A stretch of DNA of 64,000 bases. Origin: JANWVO01 sp964458495 (lineage in GTDB: Bacteria; Acidobacteriota; Terriglobia; Bryobacterales; Bryobacteraceae). Where the stretch lies: assembly GCA_964458495.1 (NCBI GenBank), contig CAYWJB010000004.1, forward strand, positions 124,001 through 188,000. Reading direction: 5' to 3'. Below are positions 7,855-15,759 of the stretch, one piece after another; position 1 is the first letter of the stretch; each line of letters opens with the position of its first letter. The notes below the pieces were generated by a model that was not told the DNA's origin, did not search any database, and saw only the letters and a program-made list of their open reading frames with translations. Position numbers and translations under genes: made by a program.

Positions 7855-9233
7855 CGAAGCTGCGCCGGGAGCTGGGTGTCTGGGGCGCCGCGTCGATCGT
7901 GGTCGGGACCGTGATCGGCAGCGGCATTTTTCTGGTGCCGCGGAAGATGGTGCTGGAAACGGGCAGCGCGGAGATGGTGCTTGCGGTGTGGGTATTCGGA
8001 GGGTTGCTGTCGCTCGCGGGGGCGCTGACCTACGCCGAACTGGCGGCGATGATGCCGGAGGCGGGCGGCGAATACAACTACCTGCGTGCGGCGTACGGCC
8101 CGTTTTGGGGGTTTTTGTACGGCTGGACGCAAATGTGGGTGGCCAAGAGCGGATCCATCGCTACGCTGGCAACGGGATTCTTCTACTACCTGGCCAATTT
8201 CCGGCCCGGGCTGGAAGAAAAGCTGTTTACTCTTCCGGTGCCGCTTGGGACGGATTGGGGACCGATGGAGGTCAGCAGCGGGCAACTGCTGGCGATGGCG
8301 GTGATACTGGGGCTGGGGTGGCTGAACTGGTTTGGGGTGCGGGTGGGGGGAAGGGTGCAGGTGGCGGTAACGGCGCTGAAAGTGCTGCTGATTTTCTGGA
8401 TCATCTTGGCAGGGCTGGGAGGAGAGACGACGCGGGAGCAGGGGGGAATTTCGGGGGCGCGGGGCGGGGTGGCGGGATTCTTTGCGGCGCTGGTGGCGGC
8501 GTTGTGGGCTTACGACGGGTGGAACAACCTGAGCATGGTGTCGAGCGAGGTGAAGGCGCCGCAGCGGAATTTGCCGCGGGCGCTGATCTACGGGACCGGG
8601 GCGGTGATGGGGATTTACCTGCTGACCAATCTGGCCTATTTCCGGGTTCTGAGCCCGGCGGAGGTGGCATCGTCGGACAGGGTGGCGGCGGTGATGATGC
8701 AGAGAATTCTGGGCGGCTGGGGCGCGGACGTGGTGAGCGTTGCGGCGATGATCTCGATCTTTGCGGCGCTGAACGGTTCGATCCTGAGCGGGTCGAGAGT
8801 GCCATACGCGCTGGCCCGGGACGGGTATTTCTTCCGGCGGTTCGCGGCGGTGCATGAAAGGCACGCGGTTCCGGGATTCTCTATTCTGGCGCTGTGCGGG
8901 TGGTCTGCAGTGCTGGTTCTGAGCGGGCGGTATGACCAGTTGGTGACGATGGTAATTTTCCCGAGCTGGATTCTCTACGGAATGGCAGCGGCTTCCGTGA
9001 TCGTGCTGCGGCGCAAAATGCCGAAGGCGGATCGGCCCTACAGGGCGCTGGGATATCCGGTGGTTCCCTTTTTGTTTGTGCTGGTTGCAGCGTTTCTGAC
9101 GTACCAGACACTGATTCATTCGCCGCGCGAATCCCTGCTGGGTATTGGGTTGATGCTGTGCGGGGCGCCGTTCTATGTCTCCTGGAAAAGGCGGTTCGCC
9201 GGGGAGGCGACGGCGGAAGAAAAGGCAGGCTGA
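7851..9233 (+). CDS. Amino-acid permease, APC family
   Basis: The 460-residue protein has about 12 membrane segments and the APC signature GTVIGSGIFLVPR in the first segment, plus GALTYAELAAMMPEAGGEY. It resembles LAT-type transporters (SteT, YfnA). The start is TTG 7851, overlapping the symporter stop codon TGA (7852-7854), with GGGAGG upstream, so the two transporters are translationally coupled. The specific amino acid cannot be told. Confidence 0.85.
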   Translation: MTKLRRELGVWGAASIVVGTVIGSGIFLVPRKMVLETGSAEMVLAVWVFGGLLSLAGALTYAELAAMMPEAGGEYNYLRAAYGPFWGFLYGWTQMWVAKSGSIATLATGFFYYLANFRPGLEEKLFTLPVPLGTDWGPMEVSSGQLLAMAVILGLGWLNWFGVRVGGRVQVAVTALKVLLIFWIILAGLGGETTREQGGISGARGGVAGFFAALVAALWAYDGWNNLSMVSSEVKAPQRNLPRALIYGTGAVMGIYLLTNLAYFRVLSPAEVASSDRVAAVMMQRILGGWGADVVSVAAMISIFAALNGSILSGSRVPYALARDGYFFRRFAAVHERHAVPGFSILALCGWSAVLVLSGRYDQLVTMVIFPSWILYGMAAASVIVLRRKMPKADRPYRALGYPVVPFLFVLVAAFLTYQTLIHSPRESLLGIGLMLCGAPFYVSWKRRFAGEATAEEKAG

Positions 9234-9255
9234 CAGCCGCCTTTGTTACGTTTTT
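9221..9255 (+). terminator. Probable terminator overlapping the permease stop
   Basis: AAAGGC(A)GGCT pairs with AGCCGCCTTT around a GAC loop, with one bulged A, and a T-rich stretch (TTTGTTACGTTTTT) follows. The stem contains the permease stop codon TGA 9231-9233. The T tract is interrupted, so strength is uncertain. Confidence 0.5.
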
Positions 9256-9267
9256 GGAACAAGGTAC

Positions 9268-9296
9268 TTGTAATCTGCTCCAGTCTGATGTATCAA
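9268..9296 (+). promoter_or_regulatory. Sigma-70 type promoter for the AT-hook-like gene
   Basis: TTGTAA (9268-9273), a 17-base spacer and TATCAA (9291-9296) fit a housekeeping promoter. The start point near 9303 leaves an unusually long leader of about 94 nt before ATG 9397. Confidence 0.5.
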
Positions 9297-9396
9297 TAGT
9301 GTGAGGTGCGGCCGAAAAGTGGCCTTCTGTTCCGAAAGCGGAACAGGGCCCACCGCAAGTCGAGAGGCCGCCCGGACAGGGAGCAACGAGAAAAGT

Positions 9397-9627
9397 ATGG
9401 ATGTTTTGAAGGTCATTGCCGAGTTGCGCCAGGAGCGGGAGAAGATCGAGGAAGTGCTCGTGGCGCTGGAGAGGCTGGCCCGTGGCCAGGGCAAGCGCCG
9501 TGGCCGGCCGCCAGCCTGGATGATGGCGTTGCAGAAAAAGAGCGCCAAGAAAGCCGCCGCGCCGCCGGCTTCTCCGACGGGCAAGCGCCGCGGGCGGCCG
9601 CCGAAGAACCCGCAGCCGCAGCAGTAA
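9397..9627 (+). CDS. Small AT-hook-like basic protein
   Basis: This 76-residue protein has an N-terminal helix (DVLKVIAELRQEREKIEEVL, about residues 2-22) and a Lys/Arg/Ala/Pro-rich tail with two copies of GKRRGRPP (about 32-39 and 60-67). The GRP core flanked by Arg is that of AT hooks that bind the minor groove of A/T-rich DNA. A nucleoid-associated role is plausible (inference). I choose ATG 9397 because the protein-like pattern begins there; an upstream in-frame ATG at 9301 would be at the promoter start point. It is monocistronic: own promoter and strong terminator. Confidence 0.65.
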   Translation: MDVLKVIAELRQEREKIEEVLVALERLARGQGKRRGRPPAWMMALQKKSAKKAAAPPASPTGKRRGRPPKNPQPQQ

Positions 9628-9651
9628 GCCGGATTCTCCGGTCCACAGAAA

Positions 9652-9692
9652 GGGGCCCTCCGCCGCCGGGCGGAGCGCCCCATTTCTTTTTC
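9652..9692. terminator. Intrinsic terminator between converging genes
   Basis: GGGGC-CCTCCGCC and GGGCGGAG-CGCCCC form a long GC stem (9652-9681) with a GCC loop, followed by ATTTCTTTTT on the plus strand. It ends the AT-hook-like gene and lies just downstream of the minus-strand NamZ fusion; the minus-strand T tract is weaker. Confidence 0.75.
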
Positions 9693-9703
9693 GCTTCCGT
9701 GGT

Positions 9704-12034
9704 TCAGGGATACAGGAGATAACGGGAGCGCAAAGAGAGAAACTCGCGGATTTCCTCCAGAAGGCGCGGCTCGAGCGTGCGCGGATCCTCGCCTTCGAGG
9801 ATCGCCTCAATGGCGGCGCGGCTGCCGATGAGGCGGTAATTGGCCTGGAAATCGATCTTGTCGGGGTAGAGCTTATGAAGCGCGGCAGCGATTTCGAGGC
9901 CGAGGCGGAGGGAGGAAAAGCCCTCACGGTCGACGATCACGAAGCGCACCCCGTGGATGGGCGTGCCCTTGAAATGGGAGTCGGCGGGAGTGAACCGGAC
10001 CGGATAGAATCGGACACCGGGAACCATGCGGCGGTTCAGGTAGGCGGCGAGCTGCGGCCCGTCGATCCAGTCGGCGCCGACCTGCTCAAACGGCGCGGGC
10101 GTGCCGCGGCCGACGGAATAATTGCGCGAATACTCGAGCATGGCGACGCCCGGATAGAGGAGCGCGGCGGATAGGGACCGCATATTGGGCGAGGGGTCGA
10201 TCCAGAGCAGGCCTGTGGAGTCGAACCAGTCCCGGCGGCGCCAGTTTTTCATGGGCACGACTTCGAGACTTGCGCCGATCTTCTCCTCGGAATTGATGAG
10301 GCGGGCGAGTTCCCCCAGCGTCATCCCATGGCGGAGGGGCAGGCGGGAGCAACCGACGAAAGAGATCGCCTCGGGATCAAGCATGGGCCCTTCCACGTGG
10401 AGGCCGGTGATGGGGTTGGGACGGTCGAGCACGACGAAGGGGATTCGGGCTTCCGCCGCGGCCTGCATCGCGTTTTTCATGGTGGAAAGGTAGGTATAGA
10501 AGCGGGCGCCGATGTCCTGGATGTCGAAGACAAGGACATCAATGCCGCGAAGCATCTCGGGAGAGGGCTTGCGGTCCTTGCCGCGGTAAAGGCTCCAGAC
10601 CGGAAGTCCGGTGGCGGGGTCTTTGCCGTGCTCGATATTTTCGTGATCCTCAGCGCCGGCGATGCCGTGTTCGGGGGAAAAGAGGGCGGTGAGGCGAACG
10701 CCGGCGGCGAGCATGGCGTCGATATTGCGGCGTCCGTCGCGGGTGACGCCGGTGTGATTGGTGATCAAGCCCACACGCTTGCCTTGCAGCGGCCAGAAAT
10801 TGTCCGAGGCGAGGACGTCGAGACCGGTGAGCACCTCCACATTGCGGCCCAAGGCGCGCAGCGGCTGGAGCTCATGGAAACCGGTGAGGGAGACCCCGGG
10901 TGCATCCACGCCGAGCGCGGCGGCGACAATGGTGGCGGCCTTGGCGCGGAGGGGCGTGATGGCGGGGCGCAGCTTCGGGTGGACGCTGTTGGCGAGCAGG
11001 ATGACGAAGCTGCGGGTTTCGGGATCGATCCAAAGTGATGTGCCGGTGAAGCCGGTGTGGCCGAAGGAGCCAAGCGGATAGAGTTCGCCGCGGTTGCCGG
11101 AGTAGGGTGAGTCGATGTCCCAGCCAAGACCGCGGAGTGTGGGCTGGATGGGGGGCGTCTGGGGTTCGGCGAACTTGCGGACAGTGAGCGGGCTGACCCA
11201 CCGGGCGCCGCCGGGAAGCTGGCCGAGGTTGAGGATCATGGTGGCGAAGCGGGCGAGGTCGGCGGCGGTGGTAAACATGCCGGCGTGTCCGGCGACACCG
11301 CCCATATACCGTGTGGTGGGGTCGTGGACGATGCCGCGGAGGAGCTGCCCTTTGACGATTTCCGTGGGGGCGATGCGGGTGCGCCAATCGGGGGGCGGGT
11401 TGAATGTCGTCTCGATCATCCCGAGCGGCAGAAACACTTCTTCCCGTGCGAACTGGTCGAGCGGCTTGCCGGAAACGGCGCGGACGATTTCGCCGAGGAG
11501 AATGAAGTTAATGTCGGAATAGATGAAGCGTTGGCCGGGCTCAGCGACCGGCTGGTCGGCCAGGGCTTTTTCTATGCCGGTTTCGTAGCCGGACCATTCA
11601 GGCTCAAGGTCGAGATCGGGGCGCAAGCCGGAGAAATGGGTAAGGAGATGGCGGACGGTGATGTCGCTCTTGCCGCCCTGGAAGGCGGGCAGGTATTCGG
11701 TAACGCGGTCGTTGAGGCGCACCTTGCCCTGTTCGAAGAGCCTCATGAGCGAGGCGGAGGTGGCGACGACCTTGGTGAGCGAGGCGGCGTCGAAGATGGT
11801 GTCCGTGGTCATCGGCTCGACCTCGGGCACAAGGGCGCGGTTGCCGTAAGCCTTGAAGTGGAGGACCACAGGGCGGCCGTCTTTCCCGACTCTGGCGGCG
11901 AGACAGACGGCGCCGGGGATCTGGTCCTTGGCGATAGCTTCTTCAATGACGGAGTCCAGATGGGGCGAGCCGGGGAAGCCGGACTGCGCGAGGGCAGCGG
12001 CGGCGAGGAGGGAGAGGAGTGCTGCTTTCTTCAT
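9704..12034 (-). CDS. Secreted serine beta-lactamase-like / NamZ (DUF1343) fusion
   Basis: The 776-residue protein joins two enzymes. After a signal peptide (1-17) comes a class C beta-lactamase-like domain (about 25-375) with nucleophile S85 in SLTK (S85, K88), Y172 in YSD, and HTG near residue 330. Such domains include DD-peptidases and esterases. Residues about 395-776 form DUF1343, the exo-beta-N-acetylmuramidase NamZ family (GLITNHTGVTRDGRRN, FSPEHGI, FDIQDIGARFYTY, DRPNP). Together they could trim peptides and remove terminal MurNAc from peptidoglycan fragments in the periplasm. The ATG overlaps the phhB stop (ATGA), so they are coupled. Domain calls are strong; substrate is inference. 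Confidence 0.9.
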   Translation of the reverse strand: MKKAALLSLLAAAALAQSGFPGSPHLDSVIEEAIAKDQIPGAVCLAARVGKDGRPVVLHFKAYGNRALVPEVEPMTTDTIFDAASLTKVVATSASLMRLFEQGKVRLNDRVTEYLPAFQGGKSDITVRHLLTHFSGLRPDLDLEPEWSGYETGIEKALADQPVAEPGQRFIYSDINFILLGEIVRAVSGKPLDQFAREEVFLPLGMIETTFNPPPDWRTRIAPTEIVKGQLLRGIVHDPTTRYMGGVAGHAGMFTTAADLARFATMILNLGQLPGGARWVSPLTVRKFAEPQTPPIQPTLRGLGWDIDSPYSGNRGELYPLGSFGHTGFTGTSLWIDPETRSFVILLANSVHPKLRPAITPLRAKAATIVAAALGVDAPGVSLTGFHELQPLRALGRNVEVLTGLDVLASDNFWPLQGKRVGLITNHTGVTRDGRRNIDAMLAAGVRLTALFSPEHGIAGAEDHENIEHGKDPATGLPVWSLYRGKDRKPSPEMLRGIDVLVFDIQDIGARFYTYLSTMKNAMQAAAEARIPFVVLDRPNPITGLHVEGPMLDPEAISFVGCSRLPLRHGMTLGELARLINSEEKIGASLEVVPMKNWRRRDWFDSTGLLWIDPSPNMRSLSAALLYPGVAMLEYSRNYSVGRGTPAPFEQVGADWIDGPQLAAYLNRRMVPGVRFYPVRFTPADSHFKGTPIHGVRFVIVDREGFSSLRLGLEIAAALHKLYPDKIDFQANYRLIGSRAAIEAILEGEDPRTLEPRLLEEIREFLSLRSRYLLYP

Positions 12035-12321
12035 AGGAGCTTGAGAGCGAGAGATTCCATTTGCGATGCGAGATCGAGATCGAGCCGGGTGACGCCGCCC
12101 GCGTCATGCGTGGAGAGATGGACGTCGACACGGTTGTACACGTTGGTCCATTCCGGGTGGTGGTTCATCCTCTCGGCGACGGTGGCGGCGCCTGCGAGAA
12201 AAGACATGGCGTGGGTGAAGGAAGGGAAGACGTAAAGACGGCGGATCTGCCCCTCTTCGAACCGCCAGCCGGGGAGGGATTCGAGCGCGCTGGCGATTTC
12301 GGCGGGATCGAGCCTGTGCAT
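12031..12321 (-). CDS. phhB: 4a-hydroxytetrahydrobiopterin dehydratase
   Basis: The 96-residue product is a full-length pterin-4a-carbinolamine dehydratase: PGWRF near residue 18, the FTHAMSFLAGAATVAERMNH helix, HHPEW and YNRVDVHLSTHDAGGVT. The paired histidines of the active site (NHHPEW and STHD) are present. It recycles the pterin cofactor of aromatic-amino-acid hydroxylases, and relatives also act in molybdopterin carboxysomal or other settings. No hydroxylase gene is nearby. It overlaps the NamZ fusion by 4 bases. Confidence 0.9.
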   Translation of the reverse strand: MHRLDPAEIASALESLPGWRFEEGQIRRLYVFPSFTHAMSFLAGAATVAERMNHHPEWTNVYNRVDVHLSTHDAGGVTRLDLDLASQMESLALKLL

Positions 12322-12379
12322 GGATCACCTGAAGCGAAGGATTCGACTGCCGCGTCCGGAGGCCGGGCGCACTTCACAT

Positions 12380-12385
12380 TATGAT
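12380..12385 (+). promoter_or_regulatory. -10 element placing the Memo gene start (leaderless GTG)
   Basis: TATGAT ends 6 bases before GTG 12392, the spacing expected if transcription begins at the start codon. On the other strand the same bases read ATCATAATG, a possible -10 for phhB, so the site may be bidirectional. Confidence 0.5.
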
Positions 12386-12391
12386 GGAGTG

Positions 12392-13609
12392 GTGTCGAAA
12401 CCACTACCGCGCCTGCGAATGGATCTGGACTTTCTGCCATCGCCGCTCGAAGACCGTCCCGGGCTGATGATGCGCGATCCGTTCGGGTATTCCGACGTGA
12501 CGCTGATTGTGCCGCCGCCGCTGGTTCCGCTGCTGGCGATGTTCGACGGCGAGCAAAGCGAAGACGAGTTGCGCGAGGCGATCTACCGGATGACGAACGA
12601 CCTGCGCAGCGGCGAGATCATGAGCCACCTGAAGGAGGCGCTGGAGCGGGCGGGCTTTCTGGAGGGGCCGGTCTTTGAACAGATGAAAGAGGCGAGGCAG
12701 CGGGCATTCGCGGAGTCGCCCGTGCGGCAGGCGGCGCATGCGGGCTCGGCGTATCCGGAAGAAGGCGGGATGCTGCGCGCGTGGATGGAGCAGCAAGGGC
12801 TGGAAACGGGGGAGGCAGCGGAGGAAGTGCTGGGCGTTGCCGCGCCCCATGTGAGTCCGGAGGGAGGATGGGGCTGCTACCGGGAAGCGTACCGGCTCTT
12901 GGGGCAGGTCGCGGCGGACCGTGTGTTCGTGATTTTGGGCACCTCGCATTACGGCGAGCCGGAGAAGTTCGGGCTGACGCGCAAGGATTTTGTGACGCCG
13001 TTCGGGACGGCGCGCACGGAGCGGGCGCTGGTGGAGAGGCTGGCGGCGAAGGCGCCGCGGGCGTCGAAGCTGGAAGACTACTGCCACGCCGTGGAGCACT
13101 CGATCGAGTTTCAGATTCTGTTCCTGCAGGCGCTGTACGGGGCGGAGGTGAGAATCCTGCCGGTGCTGGCAGGGCCGTTTGCGAGGAGCCTGTACCAGGG
13201 CGGGATGCCGGAGGACGACGAGGGCGTGCGCGAGTTTCTGGATGCTCTGGGCGAGTTGAACGCCGCGGAAGGACGGCGCCTTTGCTGGGTGCTGGGCGTG
13301 GACATGGCGCATATGGGGCGGCGCTATGGAGACCCCATGCAGGCGGAGGCCAAGCGGGGCGAGATGCAAGAAGTGGAAGAGAGGGACAAGGCGCGGATCG
13401 GGAAGCTGGAGGCCGGGCAGGCGGAAGAGTTCTGGGAGCTGGTGAAGCCGAACCACGACGACCTGAAGTGGTGCGGAAGCGCGCCCTTTTATACGTTTCT
13501 GAAAGCAGTGCCCGAGGCGCGAGGCCGGCTGCAGCTGTACGAGCAGTGGAACATCGACCCGCAGAGCGTGGTGAGCTTTGCGGCGATGGAGTTCCGGCGG
13601 GCGGCGTGA
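12392..13609 (+). CDS. Memo-family protein (AmmeMemoRadiSam protein B) with an extra N-terminal domain
   Basis: The C-terminal 290 residues are a Memo domain related to nonhaem-iron dioxygenases. The conserved metal/active-site motifs are visible: AAPHVSPEGGW (His), GTSHYGEP (His), HSIEFQ, GVDMAHMG (Asp) and WCGSAPFYTFL (Cys). The first 115 residues form an added domain with PqqD-like winged-helix features (LAMFDGEQSEDELREAIYR, LERAGFLEG). Family members usually sit with AMMECR1 and radical-SAM genes; neither is here. I choose GTG 12392 because a -10 hexamer lies 6 bases upstream and no ribosome site precedes ATG 12419. The substrate is unknown. Confidence 0.82.
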   Translation: MSKPLPRLRMDLDFLPSPLEDRPGLMMRDPFGYSDVTLIVPPPLVPLLAMFDGEQSEDELREAIYRMTNDLRSGEIMSHLKEALERAGFLEGPVFEQMKEARQRAFAESPVRQAAHAGSAYPEEGGMLRAWMEQQGLETGEAAEEVLGVAAPHVSPEGGWGCYREAYRLLGQVAADRVFVILGTSHYGEPEKFGLTRKDFVTPFGTARTERALVERLAAKAPRASKLEDYCHAVEHSIEFQILFLQALYGAEVRILPVLAGPFARSLYQGGMPEDDEGVREFLDALGELNAAEGRRLCWVLGVDMAHMGRRYGDPMQAEAKRGEMQEVEERDKARIGKLEAGQAEEFWELVKPNHDDLKWCGSAPFYTFLKAVPEARGRLQLYEQWNIDPQSVVSFAAMEFRRAA

Positions 13610-13616
13610 GGGGCGG

Positions 13617-14792
13617 CTATTCTGGCACTGCGGCCATCCAGTAGCCGGGGCGCGTGCGCACCTTGAGGCGCGGGCGGTTGACTTCGACGCGGATTCTGTG
13701 GAACCCGCCCTCCATTTTGTTGTTGGGCGAGTAGGAAAGAATGTACTGGCTGCGGATTTCGGCGCCGATGGCGGCCACTGCGCGCTCGAGGCCGTCCTGG
13801 GTGGTGAAGCCGAATTCGCGGCCGCCGGTGAATTTCGTGTAGAGTTCGGCGGGGTTCTTGACGAAGATGGCCTTGGCGGCGCGGAAGAGTTCCTCGACGA
13901 CCGGGATGAATTCGGCAGCGTAGCCCGGGGCGCCGGAAATCTGGGCCTGCGTGGTGGGATCGCCCGGGGCGACGCCGGGACGCGGGCGCGTGCCGGGGGG
14001 GAAGGGATCCGGCCGGGGCAGCTGAGGCTTTTCGGTGAGGCGCGTGACCAGGCGGTTGATGTTCAGGGTGTAAACATCGACGTTGTGGAGCTGAAGCTCG
14101 GTGGCGACTTCCTTCGGGCTGGCTTCCGAGGCGCGGTCGAGGGTTTCGGCGATGAGGAGGATCACCTTGCGGCGGTCCTTTTTGTAGCGCAGCATGCGGA
14201 CGGCGGTTTGAACAGCGTCATTCAGGCGCGAGCTGCTGCTGCCGGGTTTGATCTGGGCCACGGCCTTGTTGATTTCGTCGGGGTCCTGCGTGAAGTCGGT
14301 GAGCAGGTCGATTTCGTGATGGAAGGCGAGGACGGCGGCTTCGCCATCCTGACCGATCAGCAAATCGTTCAACACGTTGCCGATGCGCCGGATCTTCGGC
14401 AGCATGGAGTCGATATTGTTGCTGCGCTGGATGCAGACGACCAGTGAGAGGGGCAGGGTGGCGATGTCGCGGTTGATGGTCTGGAGCTTGTCGTTGTCGT
14501 AGAGCAGGAAGTCGTGGGGCTCGAGACCTTGCACGAAGCGGCCCTTTTCGTCGATTACGGTGGTGGGAACAAGGACGACGTTGACAGTGGCGCGGATGAC
14601 GGGGCCTTCGGCGATGTCCGGGGGCAGTTGGGGCGCGGGCTGTCCGGGCATGCGGGGCGCGGGCTTGGAGTTGGCCGGAGGCTTGGGAGCGGGGGTTCCG
14701 GGCAGGGTGAGCTGGGCGAAAGATGGAAGGGCAAGGCAGGCCAGCGCAGCCAAACACAGAAATCTCATCATCATGTGGGATGCTTGGGCCAT
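13617..14792 (-). CDS. VWFA-related acidobacterial domain protein, secreted
   Basis: The 391-residue protein has a signal peptide (MMMRFLCLAALACLALPSFA), a Pro-rich linker (about 30-60) and a von Willebrand factor A-type domain. It begins VVLVPTTVIDEKGRFVQGL and continues EPHDFLLYDNDKLQ, the pattern of the VWFA-related domain common in Acidobacteria. It ends in SQYILSYSPNNKMEGGFHRI. The MIDAS DxSxS is altered (VVCIQRSNN), so metal binding may be lost. Start ATG 14792; ATGs at 14774-14768 would give a tighter signal peptide. It lies 8 bases after mogA in the same direction, so it is transcribed with the molybdopterin genes, with no obvious functional link. Confidence 0.82.
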   Translation of the reverse strand: MAQASHMMMRFLCLAALACLALPSFAQLTLPGTPAPKPPANSKPAPRMPGQPAPQLPPDIAEGPVIRATVNVVLVPTTVIDEKGRFVQGLEPHDFLLYDNDKLQTINRDIATLPLSLVVCIQRSNNIDSMLPKIRRIGNVLNDLLIGQDGEAAVLAFHHEIDLLTDFTQDPDEINKAVAQIKPGSSSSRLNDAVQTAVRMLRYKKDRRKVILLIAETLDRASEASPKEVATELQLHNVDVYTLNINRLVTRLTEKPQLPRPDPFPPGTRPRPGVAPGDPTTQAQISGAPGYAAEFIPVVEELFRAAKAIFVKNPAELYTKFTGGREFGFTTQDGLERAVAAIGAEIRSQYILSYSPNNKMEGGFHRIRVEVNRPRLKVRTRPGYWMAAVPE

Positions 14793-14800
14793 CGGGTTCG

Positions 14801-15292
14801 TTACGTCTCCTGCGGGTGGGCCGTGCGGCCTTGCAGCAGCTCCACGATGTGGGGCACGAGATCCAAGATAGCATCCAGGGACTCGACGGCACCTTTGGGC
14901 GATCCGGGCAGGTTCACGATGAGGGACCGGCGGCGGGTGCCGGCGAGGGAGCGGCTCAGAACGGCGCGGCGCGTGTGGCGGAGCCCTTCGGCGCGCATGA
15001 GCTCGGCGAGGCCTGGCAGTTCCTTTTCCAGGACGGCGCGGGTCGCCTCGGGTGTGGAGTCGCGCGCGGCGATGCCGGTGCCGCCGGTGGTGAGGATCAG
15101 ATCAGCGGCGCCGGAGTCGGCGAGTTCGGCGAGGCGGCGCGAAATCGCGGCGGATTCGTCGGGGAGGATGTCGAAACAGTCGACCTGCCAGCCCTGTTCG
15201 GCGCAGCGGGCGGCAAGCGCGGCGCCGGAGGCGTCCTGGCGGTCGCCTTTGGAGCAGGAGTCGGAGATGACGAGGATGGCGGCGCGGATCAT
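14801..15292 (-). CDS. mogA: Molybdopterin adenylyltransferase (MogA/MoaB family)
   Basis: The 163-residue product adenylates molybdopterin before metal insertion by MoeA. The MoCF-domain motif LILTTGGTGIAARDSTPEA and the downstream LIVNLPGSPKGAVESL are intact, matching MogA/MoaB proteins of similar size. It overlaps moaC by 4 bases (ATGA), so the three cofactor genes are coupled. MogA and MoaB are hard to separate by eye; function is the same here. Confidence 0.93.
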   Translation of the reverse strand: MIRAAILVISDSCSKGDRQDASGAALAARCAEQGWQVDCFDILPDESAAISRRLAELADSGAADLILTTGGTGIAARDSTPEATRAVLEKELPGLAELMRAEGLRHTRRAVLSRSLAGTRRRSLIVNLPGSPKGAVESLDAILDLVPHIVELLQGRTAHPQET

Positions 15293-15759
15293 GCCCGATT
15301 GCGGCGGTAGTGGCCGGACTTGCCGCCGGTTTTCTCCAGCAGACGGATCTTGTCGATGGTGATGGATTTGTCGAGAGCCTTGGTCATGTCGTAGACGGTG
15401 AGAGCCGCGACGGCGGCGGCGGTGAGGGCTTCCATTTCGACGCCGGTCTGCGCGGTGGTGGAGGCAGTAGCGACGATGCGGACTCCGCGAGGTTCGATGG
15501 AGGCGGAGACGTCAGCGTGGGTGAGCGGCAGGGGATGGCACAAGGGAATGAGCGAGGCGGTGCGCTTGGCGGCCTGGATGCCGGCGATGCGCGCCACCTC
15601 AAGGGGATCGCCCTTGGGATTGCGCGGCAAGGCATCGAGCACGGCAGGCTTCATGCGCACGAAGGCCTCGGCGCGGGCCGTGCGGGCTGTGGGAGGCTTG
15701 TCGCTGACATCGACCATGCGGGCGCGCCCGCTCTTGTCGTAATGGGAGAGCTGATTCAT
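15289..15759 (-). CDS. moaC: Cyclic pyranopterin monophosphate synthase MoaC
   Basis: MoaC converts the MoaA product 3',8-cyclo-GTP into cyclic pyranopterin monophosphate. The 156-residue protein carries the typical N-terminus MVDVSDKPPTARTARAEA, PLCHPLPLTHADV and GVEMEALTAAAVAALTVYDM, with the catalytic KALDKS region near residue 128. It overlaps both moeA and mogA by 4 bases. moaA, moaD and moaE are not in the window. Confidence 0.97.
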   Translation of the reverse strand: MNQLSHYDKSGRARMVDVSDKPPTARTARAEAFVRMKPAVLDALPRNPKGDPLEVARIAGIQAAKRTASLIPLCHPLPLTHADVSASIEPRGVRIVATASTTAQTGVEMEALTAAAVAALTVYDMTKALDKSITIDKIRLLEKTGGKSGHYRRNRA

